Part shown: positions 1-7,239 of the stretch, piece after piece
Position numbering within the stretch: the first letter of the stretch is position 1
Layout: each line of letters begins with the position of its first letter
Source: CAIPAT01 sp037144075
GTDB taxonomy: Bacteria > Verrucomicrobiota > Lentisphaeria > Victivallales > Victivallaceae
Assembly: GCA_037144075.1 (NCBI GenBank)
Contig: JBAWXM010000009.1
Location: forward strand, 1 to 35,953
Direction of reading: 5' to 3'
DNA: 35,953 nt
Program-made: the position numbers and the translations under genes
Notes under the pieces: model-generated
Database searches by the model: none
What the model was told of the DNA's origin: nothing
What the model saw: the letters and a program-made list of their open reading frames with translations, nothing else

Positions 1-489
1 AATCAAGGTTTGTTTTTATCAAAAAAACTTGTTTTTATAAATGGCGGAGAGGGTGTCTGCCTCCATTATATTTGGAGTACGCTCAGATTTGCCATAAACA
101 AGGCTTATTGAACTCATGAATGTCGCATACGACGGACATTATGCCCAGAAAACTAATCGTCCAAAATGGTACTTTCTGGCGCTTCAGAGCCTCCTGATGC
201 CACCAAATGCCACCTGCCTTAACCCTGCTTTTTTAGCTCATTTTCCCTTGTCTAAAAACTCAGGTGCAGAAAAACAATAAGGTAAAATACATCCATTTAA
301 TGCAAAATCCACCTTTTTTTGCAAAAAAATATCCCGCAAACCAATCAGACTGAATGTATCGCACGGCTTGCCATCCGTGAAATTTACCATGCTGAGATGA
401 TCGATTACAGAACAGCCGCCGGAGCTTGCCATATGAAACAGCCACTACCCCTGCGACGCAAGAGTAATGGCTGTATAAAAGCTATTGGA
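1..489. other. Left-edge non-coding stretch with tRNA-3'-end-like sequence
   Basis: No gene can be supported here. Bases 42-55 (TGGCGGAGAGGGTG) read on the minus strand as CACCCTCTCCGCCA, which looks like the acceptor 3' end of a serine tRNA including CCA. The rest of a tRNA is absent. Such fragments often mark one end of an element integrated into a tRNA gene, which would fit the replication-type ATPase just to the right. No second copy was seen in the window. An open frame at 116-283 (+, 55 codons) and two overlapping minus frames at 238-445 lack recognisable content. A hairpin of 11 bp with one G-T pair (438-448 with 464-474) sits just past the stop of the ATPase gene and may help end its transcript. 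Confidence 0.35.
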
Positions 490-2919
490 TTAACGGTTTT
501 TCAGATTGTTATAGGTTTCTTTGCCGATTCCAAGCATGGGGAAGATATCCTGATGCTGGAATCCTCTTTTTATGTAGAAATCAGAAATCCGTTTTAACTC
601 TTCCTTCCGCCGCTGTTCTTCCGGTTTGCTTTTATCCGAATCGCTTTCCTCGCAGTGAACAGCCCATTTTTTATCAAACTTCACTTCAAATGGTGATGTT
701 TTTTCCACACCTGAACGGGAAGGTTTATAATCCAGCCAGAGGGGGTCTTCCAATGTATGATTTTCATTCTCATCTTTGCGATACATTCGTAACGTAAAGT
801 AAAAGTCATCAAGCGTACACTTCCAGCCCCGCACCTGTCCATTGCTACCCTCGTGGTGCAAAAACAGGATAGCAATATTCATCTGCCGCATATTGTTAAT
901 GAAATCTGATAAGCTGAGGTCCGCTGTATACGATTTTCTGGCGAATTTACTCAAAGTATCAATGACGAGAAGATCGACAGGTTGACCGGGCGTACCTTTG
1001 TCCTTTGCTGCTTCGATCATGGCAATAATTTTCGGCCAGTTCTCTCGATCGGAATAATCAACTTTCTCCACCGTATCCAAGGTCATATCTTCCACAATAA
1101 GGTTCTCTTCACATTTGCTTCGAGCTTCTTTATTTTGCGGCCAATACGGATATGCAAATTGAGTCTTGCGAATTTCGATCTCGGTTTTGCCATTCTCGAA
1201 GTCGAGATAGAGGACTTTATTCAGGGGATAGTCCGGATTTTTAGGAACAACCCACCACTTTTCGCTGAGTAACGGGTTGCCAGATACCACAGCGGCGGCC
1301 ATGCTGATCCCCAAGGCGCTTTTGCCTGTACTTTTGCTGGCATAGAGCATGGAAACTTCGCCTTTAATGAGAAAAGGACGGAGCACGTAATTAACCGGCT
1401 TGCGCCTGTTGCTTTCATTTTCAGCCACACGCTGCTCTTCGCTATTTTTAGATTCTCGATCCCACCATCTGGACGGCTTCTGGTCAAGTACCTTAACGGC
1501 TTTTTGATATTGTATCTCAAACGATTGGTCGTCTTCAAATATTTCTACGCTTTCCGCGGTGACGGTTGGTTTCCTGTCCCGGTAGTGCGTCAAGATGTCG
1601 TCAAGCGTTGCATAATCCCGCCGTTTTTCAGGATAATCGACTTCCAGTTGAATGAATTTCAGATTGTTCTCTTCTTCTTTATTCTTCTCTTTCTTCTCTT
1701 TCCAATACTCAGCAAATTCCTTGGCTTTCAAATACGCGGATTCAAGCAAACTCCCGGAGTGATTGGTAACCAGATAGTAAACGGTTCTGTTCAGCAAAGG
1801 CGACCAGTCCACCTGATCGTATTGCCCGGGATCGCAGATGAAACTCGTGAAAATAACCCCTTCCATCTGATTGGCATCAACAAGCTCAATACTGTCAGTC
1901 AGAATCACCGGCGATAACTCGTCAGCTTTTAACTGGTCTAAATTATAAAGCGGCTGCTTGTCTTTCGGTAACGGCACACAGAAAAGTTGATCCGTAGTCG
2001 AATTATTCCGCATCCACATGGTCATGGGTATAAGGGATTTTGTCTGCGATTCCTTATCATACAGCTTCGCGACCTTCATAATCGGCTCGCCGTACTTATT
2101 CTTAAATTCATAGACCATCTTTAGCCAGTCGCCGTAACGATTGCCGTATGCCGGTAAAATGAAACAGTCGCTACTGGAATTCAAAACAATATCGTTCAAT
2201 AACAATTGAAACAAAGCGACTTCAGTGCATTCATGATTTTGCCTCAATCGAGCCAACTGTTCTGTTGTCATGTTTGCCTGTTTATGAAAAATATCAGGAC
2301 GTAACACAGATTTATTCAGATTCAATCGTGCAAATGGGAAAGGTGCATTGCCAAAGAATCGGCAAGCCTTTTCAGGCGTGTTATAAGGGGTGATATCATA
2401 ACAAAGCCGCCACAGGGAACTGTAAGCGTTAGCAAAAGCCTTCTGAATCTCAATGATATCGTTTCTTACAGCGGATTTCTGTTGTTGCGGAGTCCCGTTG
2501 AAAGTTATTCCATTGGTAATGTTAGTCGTCGGATATTCGTTTACAAACAGTCGCCAGCGAGAGGTTTGACCGTAATCATCAGGCTTCAGGATACTATCGG
2601 AATAAACGACAAATTCAGAGAATGACCATTCGATGATGATGTCTCTTTCGTGTGGGACAGATATTTTGGTTTTATAAACAAACGGCTGTGGCAACGCGAA
2701 CACCCAGGCTGACTCAATGTGCCGCCCGGCTTTCATAAAAGTAGGAAACCGCCCGCTGGTGCAATGCGCGTCAATCAAAATCGACGCCCGCGCCTCCATG
2801 ACAATCTCCCGTCGGCGATTCATATCCTCCGGAACGTTATCGGTAAAAACGAACTTGGTTTTAAAATATTCGGTAATATCATCCGGTGAAGCAACAGGTT
2901 TTCCGTTCTGATCGCTCAT
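490..2919 (-). CDS. Toprim/RecA-like ATPase, probable mobile-element primase-helicase type protein
   Basis: The 809-residue protein has a RepA/DnaB-like RecA fold in its C-terminal half. A Walker A motif (SKSTGKSA, about residue 527-534) is followed by LYLDFENGK, a Walker B strand LLVIDTLS (about 648) and a LFLHHEGSNGQVRG segment, the order seen in RepA-type hexameric ATPases. In the middle, VILTDSIELVDANQ (about 338) and the following DWSPLLNRTVYYLV resemble a degenerate Toprim domain as in DnaG-like primases. The last ~40 residues could form a helix-turn-helix. The N-terminal ~300 residues are not recognised. The start has GGGAAA upstream at moderate spacing. Such fusions are typical of plasmids, phages and integrated elements and would act in replication; that role is inferred. 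The gene is far from the sugar loci in function and may belong to an element reaching beyond the left edge. Confidence 0.72.
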   Translation of the reverse strand: MSDQNGKPVASPDDITEYFKTKFVFTDNVPEDMNRRREIVMEARASILIDAHCTSGRFPTFMKAGRHIESAWVFALPQPFVYKTKISVPHERDIIIEWSFSEFVVYSDSILKPDDYGQTSRWRLFVNEYPTTNITNGITFNGTPQQQKSAVRNDIIEIQKAFANAYSSLWRLCYDITPYNTPEKACRFFGNAPFPFARLNLNKSVLRPDIFHKQANMTTEQLARLRQNHECTEVALFQLLLNDIVLNSSSDCFILPAYGNRYGDWLKMVYEFKNKYGEPIMKVAKLYDKESQTKSLIPMTMWMRNNSTTDQLFCVPLPKDKQPLYNLDQLKADELSPVILTDSIELVDANQMEGVIFTSFICDPGQYDQVDWSPLLNRTVYYLVTNHSGSLLESAYLKAKEFAEYWKEKKEKNKEEENNLKFIQLEVDYPEKRRDYATLDDILTHYRDRKPTVTAESVEIFEDDQSFEIQYQKAVKVLDQKPSRWWDRESKNSEEQRVAENESNRRKPVNYVLRPFLIKGEVSMLYASKSTGKSALGISMAAAVVSGNPLLSEKWWVVPKNPDYPLNKVLYLDFENGKTEIEIRKTQFAYPYWPQNKEARSKCEENLIVEDMTLDTVEKVDYSDRENWPKIIAMIEAAKDKGTPGQPVDLLVIDTLSKFARKSYTADLSLSDFINNMRQMNIAILFLHHEGSNGQVRGWKCTLDDFYFTLRMYRKDENENHTLEDPLWLDYKPSRSGVEKTSPFEVKFDKKWAVHCEESDSDKSKPEEQRRKEELKRISDFYIKRGFQHQDIFPMLGIGKETYNNLKNR

Positions 2920-3325
2920 ACAAAATTTCCCTTTTCTTAGGTTGTCTTATACATTATATCGAAAACCCTCTATTGCAAGATGTCTCCAATGCCGGCCATA
3001 TATCGGCAAAACACATGATTTGAAACAATATGGTCAGTTCTTTTATTATTTCTTTATGGTTAACTTTTAATTCAAAGTTTTCTGTGTGTCGCCTTGCCCT
3101 GAAGTGAGAAATCGGAGCCGCCTTGTCAAAATTATTGAGCCGTAAGTCGATTAAAATCACAGGCAAAACGAACTTGATGTGATTCAAAAAAAACTCTCAT
3201 TTCGGCATAATCTCCAGATTAAACCGAGCTACCGGAAGGTGCATCAAGCACCTTCCGGAAACTTCTCTGTTTATTGCATCTCTGATATGAACCAGCACAC
3301 ATGAAATTATCTCCACCAAGCCGAT
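2920..3325. other. Intergenic region between two minus-strand genes
   Basis: About 400 bases separate the ATPase gene from the upstream 239-codon gene. A possible minus frame with a TTG start (2954-3187, 77 codons) has no clear ribosome site and no recognisable content, so it is not called. The region presumably carries the promoter of the ATPase gene, but no convincing -35/-10 pair was seen. The only clear structure is the hairpin at 3232-3258. Confidence 0.4.
3232..3258 (-). terminator. Hairpin downstream of the 239-aa gene
   Basis: Perfect 11-bp inverted repeat CCGGAAGGTGC / GCACCTTCCGG with a 5-nt loop, 68 bases past the stop of the minus-strand gene ending at 3326. The bases after the stem on the minus strand (TAGCTCGGTTTAA) are only partly U-rich, so termination strength is uncertain. 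On the plus strand the stem is followed by AAACTTC, which is less terminator-like. Confidence 0.5.
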
Positions 3326-4045
3326 TTACATCTCGCTGTAAACCAGGTATTTATATGTTTCAATCGGCAAGTTTTTGCACGTGCCGCCTTGCGGACAACC
3401 ATTACTGCGTGATTTCAGGCTTTCTGCTATACTGCGTTTGGGCTTGAATGAACCATCCGGCTGCAAGGTCAATTCATCCTCCATAGAAAACAACACAGAG
3501 TTATTCTTATCAAGGAATTGCTGTATTTCCGGGGTGATGTTTTTCACTGTCGGCACCATCAGGATGAACGGTTTCTGGAGTAAAAGGTAAATCGAACTTA
3601 TGGTATCGGTCAGATTTGATGTCTTATAGGTTATATATACCTCCGTACCGGAATAATCGCCTAGATGCCAGACATGGGCGTGTTCAGTTCGTCGATCTGC
3701 TGAATACGTGATATTCAGTGACAGGCAAATGGACTGATGCAGTGTTTCCCGGCGCAATGCATAAATTAGTATATCCCGGAACTTGAGCTGAATTGGATCA
3801 GCTTTTTCCTGCGGACATACTGCCGTTATATTTGACGGGGAGTCTTCGATAATCCGGTGCGGACAGTCATGTTCGCACAATTCCGTACATTTCAACAGTT
3901 TGACGCGGCGGCCTTCTACTCTGAGGTAATGAGTATAAAAAGTGTTGAAGCGATGCCAGCCTGCCAGGCGGCGCTGCCATTCTTTCCATGCCGCTTCCTG
4001 CTCAGGCAGCTCCTCCAGATATTGCCAGAAAATATTGTCGCTCAT
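3326..4045 (-). CDS. Hypothetical protein, 239 aa, Cys-rich patch
   Basis: Not recognised. The start is well supported by AAGGAGGAGAG directly before ATG. The protein is rich in Trp and charged residues at the N-terminus (EEQ-type helices, WKEWQRRLAGWHR). It then has a cluster of cysteines and histidines, KCTELCEHDCPHR followed ~20 residues later by CPQ, which could bind zinc or iron. No signal peptide or membrane helix is visible. It lies upstream of the Toprim/RecA-like ATPase in the same direction, separated by a hairpin, so the two are probably transcribed apart. It may belong to the same mobile or accessory segment. Confidence 0.6.
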   Translation of the reverse strand: MSDNIFWQYLEELPEQEAAWKEWQRRLAGWHRFNTFYTHYLRVEGRRVKLLKCTELCEHDCPHRIIEDSPSNITAVCPQEKADPIQLKFRDILIYALRRETLHQSICLSLNITYSADRRTEHAHVWHLGDYSGTEVYITYKTSNLTDTISSIYLLLQKPFILMVPTVKNITPEIQQFLDKNNSVLFSMEDELTLQPDGSFKPKRSIAESLKSRSNGCPQGGTCKNLPIETYKYLVYSEM

Positions 4046-4140
4046 CTCTCCTCCTTCAATATTAATGAAAACCAGAATTTTAAAGTCCGGTTTTCAACCC
4101 TTTTCTGAACTGTAAAAATTATGCCTCTTATTTATATTAC

Positions 4141-4319
4141 ACTCGGATCTTTGCGTCCGTAATAGTCGAGCATATACCGAAGTGCAGGTTAAAGTCAAGT
4201 TCCGCCTCCAGGAACCATTACGCATCCGGATGTTCAGTCATTTTAAAATCAGCCTTTGAATCACTTGCAACATTACCGATTATGGATTGTTACGCCGCAA
4301 CAATTTCATTTTTACTCAT
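4141..4319 (-). pseudogene. Decayed N-terminal fragment, possibly GH29 alpha-L-fucosidase
   Basis: From an ATG at 4317-4319, with AAAGGT upstream, the frame reads MSKNEIVAA, then a TAA stop. It continues QSIIGNVASDSKADFKMTEH-PDA, a second TAA, then WFLEAELDFNLHFGICST before a final stop. Reading through the stops gives a pattern close to the N-terminus of GH29 fucosidases, where HPxxxWFrdAkFGlFiHwGisS is typical. The two in-frame stops and the lack of the remaining ~400 codons mark it as a relic. The family call is by eye only. Confidence 0.45.
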
Positions 4320-4408
4320 AGATTTACCTTTTTGGCTTCTTCTTCTCGTTTAATAGTTCCATATTTAAAGCGTCTATAAAATGTCTGGCGTTATATATGA
4401 AGTCAGTT

Positions 4409-5161
4409 TTATGACAAAGTGTTTTCAAGCACCCACTTGACGAAGGCCTTAGGGTCTTCCGGTCCATGAGGATGGTGCTTGCATCCGGGTTTTCGGTAGA
4501 GCTTGATCGTGCCGCCTAGAGCCTCGACTCGCTCGGCAAGGACTTTGGTGTTTTCTTCCCAAGGCACTGACTCGTCGGCATCGCCGTAGACATGGACAAG
4601 AGGAATGCCTGCCTTGACGAGTGGCTCGACATTGTCTACTGGATTTTTTCCCCATGCCAGAGCCTCTGCTTCCGACTTGAAGCCGTAACACTTCATTAAA
4701 TCTGTCCAATTTACAGGGCTACCATGTCCTTTGCCTTTACCGCCAGGCCAACTTTTAAAGTCGCATACTGGGTTATCACCGTAAACAACACCAACTTTGT
4801 CCGTGTTATCAACGGCCCAATTATATACATAAAGACCGCCGCGGCTCAAGCCTTCGAGGACTGGTTTGCGATGAAACCGGTATTTTTCAGTCATCTCCTG
4901 ATAGAAAACATCAAATCGTTTCATTGCGAAGGGACAGCCAAACGTATTTCCTACGTTCATAAAGGCAACCCACCATCCTCTTTCGAGCATAGCCAAGTCA
5001 AAGCACGGGAACGCTTCGAAAAACTCAGCTTTCCATACCCATTGCCGTCCCGGCAAGGAATTGTGCGGTTCCACAACTATAACATCATTCTCTCCAAACT
5101 TGAAATCATGCCGTTTGAAACCGAAGAAGTTGTTCTGGGGGAACACCGGAATCTTTTCCAT
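4409..5161 (-). CDS. Alpha/beta hydrolase (esterase-like)
   Basis: A single alpha/beta-hydrolase domain of about 250 residues without a signal peptide, so probably cytoplasmic. The nucleophile elbow is GLSRGG (Ser about residue 106 from the chosen start). The acid is likely the second Asp of YGDADESVP (about 196). The base is a His in the CKHHPHGPEDP segment near the C-terminus. The order and spacing fit an active enzyme. The start at 5161 is preferred over 5176 because GAGAGG lies 7 bases before it. The substrate is unknown. Related proteins in carbohydrate-degrading bacteria often act as acyl or acetyl esterases beside glycosidases, which is inference here. It sits alone between two gene remnants, suggesting it survived local gene loss. 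Confidence 0.75.
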   Translation of the reverse strand: MEKIPVFPQNNFFGFKRHDFKFGENDVIVVEPHNSLPGRQWVWKAEFFEAFPCFDLAMLERGWWVAFMNVGNTFGCPFAMKRFDVFYQEMTEKYRFHRKPVLEGLSRGGLYVYNWAVDNTDKVGVVYGDNPVCDFKSWPGGKGKGHGSPVNWTDLMKCYGFKSEAEALAWGKNPVDNVEPLVKAGIPLVHVYGDADESVPWEENTKVLAERVEALGGTIKLYRKPGCKHHPHGPEDPKAFVKWVLENTLS

Positions 5162-5297
5162 ATCACTGCCTCTCATTCTTGACGTTTTAACTTAATTGTT
5201 TGAAAATTTGTATTTCTCCCGATCACAAATCTTTCTTGTATGGAAATCTTGCTTCGTATCTCCTTGAAATGTTAATTGTTAATATTGGAAACCTTTA

Positions 5298-5490
5298 TTA
5301 TACATTTTTGCCTTCCACTGTACCGATGCCTGCCACCAAAGACATAATTGCCGTTATCGACCATATGTGTTGCCGCAAAACGCAGATAACGCGTCTTCAC
5401 CGGCCTCTTCAAATGAACGGTTTGCATGCAAGGGTTCTCTTTGATATTGGCAAATCCGCCTTGCGACGCAAGAGCACATTTTCGCCGCCG
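5298..5490 (-). pseudogene. 3' remnant of an F5/8 type C (discoidin-like) domain
   Basis: A minus-strand frame without a start reads GGFANIKENPCMQTVHLKRP then VKTRYLRFAATHMVDNGNYV. This matches the typical final strands of F5/8 type C carbohydrate-binding modules (VxLkkPvkARYLRFtAlxxvdgnxYasvaEigv). After NYV a one-base shift gives SLVAGIGTVEGKNV and a stop at 5298-5300, the expected family ending, so the frame is broken there. The upstream part of the host gene (perhaps a fucosidase or sialidase) is missing. Confidence 0.5.
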
Positions 5491-5915
5491 TAGTTGTCCT
5501 TAAGATTCGAATTCACCCTTTCATCTGCTCTTCTCTCGTTGTATCTGAGCTTAACCGCCGGTTCAATCTCTTTCACCTTGGCATCACGTATCATGTTTTC
5601 AGTCTTCTTCAAAAAATTTAAAATTCCCATCTTCAGTCTACCCATCTGCTCTCCATGTTCACAGCTTATATTTTCTGTGTATTCAGCGTGTTCCGTGGTT
5701 ATAATTCCCAATCAGTTCCGATCATTTGCAAGATTACCTTGATGAGTTTACTTTCCGTTTTAACTATAGAAAATCAGAATCAAGATGGAAACGGTCTTTT
5801 CGACTGCCTCAACAGGCAGTGCAAGTTTGAGTCTGTCACGTATTCAGAAATAACGAAACACGATATATATGGGCAGGCGAGTCAAGTGCATACACCAGTT
5901 TCTCTATCTTATTTA
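5491..5915. other. Non-coding region with a 'TTEHAEYTE'-type dispersed motif
   Basis: A minus-strand open frame (5409-5711) begins GIITTEHAEYTENISCEHGE. Its DNA (about 5674-5709) resembles an A/C-rich motif of the ACCACGGAA...CACGGAA kind that I recall as recurring between genes in many environmental and PVC-type genomes. It is more likely a dispersed intergenic sequence than a gene. Nothing else can be supported before the stop of rhaA at 5916. No terminator hairpin was seen after rhaA. Confidence 0.35.
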
Positions 5916-7175
5916 TTATACACGCGTGGAAAGTACGTTCTTTTCGTATCTGAGGATATCGTTCATGAAGGCGAAACCATCCGGGATACCATGTTTTTCG
6001 CAGTAATACGACCAGACAGCACCCCACGGGAAGGATTTCGTTTCTTCCTGCAAGGCAAGACGTCCGGAAAATTCCCACTTATTTTCGAGACGGCGTATTT
6101 TGTTTTTAGGATCAAGTAGACCAATTAGCAGAGCTTTGAGCATGTTGCGTGCACCGATTACCCAGGCGGCAATACGATTGATGCTTGCATCAAAATAATC
6201 CAGTCCAATATAAATTTTATCCAGATAATCATAGGCCGTAACTTCGTGTGCAATGCTCATAAGTTCATCGTTGAGAACAAGGACATGATCACTGTCCCAA
6301 TGCATCCCGCGACTGACATGCAGTAAAATGCGTCCTTGTTGACAGCATATCGAAGATATTTTATCACCGATGGATTCTGTCGGGTGGAAGTGTCCTGAAT
6401 CCAAACAGATTAACTTGCCACGTTTGGCGGCGTAAGTCAGATAAAAATCATGGGAGCCGACAGTATACGCTTCAGCGCCGATACCAAAAAGTTTTGATTC
6501 CACCGCATCAAGCTGATATTTTTCATCTATGATTTCAGCGAATATTTCATCAATAGAATCACGAAGGCGTTTCCGTGGTGTTTCACGATCTGCAGGGGTA
6601 TCCTTGAAACCATCGGGGACCCAGAAATTACATACCGCTGGAGCGCACAGTACTCGCCCGAATTCCGCACCGATACGCCGGACAGCCTTGCCATGATTAA
6701 TCCAGAAACGGCGTATTGCCGGATCAGGATGTGAAAGAGAAAACCCATGGTCCAGTTTCGGATGCGAATAAAACGCTGGAGCAATATCCATCCCGATGCC
6801 TTTTTGTTTTGCCCAGTCGAGCCAGCCGGAAAAGTTTTCAATCGTGAATGCGTCACGGTCTGCACCGGAAAACATTCTGTCTACCTGATGTCCCTGAAGA
6901 CATACGCGGTGTTTCCCGGGAATCAGATTGAGTGCAACATCCAGATCGGAGCGCAATTCAACGGAATTTCTGGCGCGTCCAGGATAGTTCCCTGTAACCT
7001 GACAGCCGCCCGTAAGCGCATGATTAGTATTTTCAAAGCCTGTCACATCGTCGCCCTGCCACGCATGAATTGAAAGAGGAATCTTAGCCAAAGTTTCCAT
7101 TGCCTTCTGAACATCGACTCCGTGCTCCGCATAAATTTCTTTTGCAATTTCAAAAGATTCTCCGATTCTGTTCAT
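5916..7175 (-). CDS. rhaA: L-rhamnose isomerase
   Basis: The 419-residue protein from the chosen start matches L-rhamnose isomerase over its full usual length. This cytoplasmic TIM-barrel enzyme converts L-rhamnose to L-rhamnulose with divalent metal ions. Recognisable segments are SIHAWQGDDVTGFE near the N-terminus, LNLIPGKHRVCLQGHQ, the metal-site stretches VESKLFGIGAEAYTVGS and ICLDSGHFHPTESIGDK, GMHWDSDHVL, and GLDYFDASINRIAAW. The start at 7175 has AGGAGA about 8 bases upstream; the frame stays open for 20 more codons without a ribosome site. It is the last gene of the row with two GH106-like hydrolases, 64 bases after the nearer one. No kinase (RhaB) or aldolase (RhaD) is in the window. 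Confidence 0.96.
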   Translation of the reverse strand: MNRIGESFEIAKEIYAEHGVDVQKAMETLAKIPLSIHAWQGDDVTGFENTNHALTGGCQVTGNYPGRARNSVELRSDLDVALNLIPGKHRVCLQGHQVDRMFSGADRDAFTIENFSGWLDWAKQKGIGMDIAPAFYSHPKLDHGFSLSHPDPAIRRFWINHGKAVRRIGAEFGRVLCAPAVCNFWVPDGFKDTPADRETPRKRLRDSIDEIFAEIIDEKYQLDAVESKLFGIGAEAYTVGSHDFYLTYAAKRGKLICLDSGHFHPTESIGDKISSICCQQGRILLHVSRGMHWDSDHVLVLNDELMSIAHEVTAYDYLDKIYIGLDYFDASINRIAAWVIGARNMLKALLIGLLDPKNKIRRLENKWEFSGRLALQEETKSFPWGAVWSYYCEKHGIPDGFAFMNDILRYEKNVLSTRV

Positions 7176-7239
7176 AGTGTTTCTCCTTGTTAGTATGTAA
7201 TTACAGTGCTCTACGTTTTTATCCGGCTGAATCAATATG

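Noticed and set aside
42..55. A complete tRNA-Ser gene at the left edge
   Set aside because: Only the 3' acceptor-like 14 bases match; no T-loop, anticodon or D-arm follows.
1504..1917. Plus-strand frame of 137 codons inside the ATPase gene
   Set aside because: Hydrophobic low-complexity shadow of the Lys/Glu-rich part of the ATPase.
2954..3187. 77-codon minus frame upstream of the ATPase gene
   Set aside because: TTG start, no ribosome site, no homology seen.
452..5474. 13-base repeat TGCGACGCAAGAG at 452-464 and 5462-5474
   Set aside because: Only two copies with unrelated flanks; probably chance.
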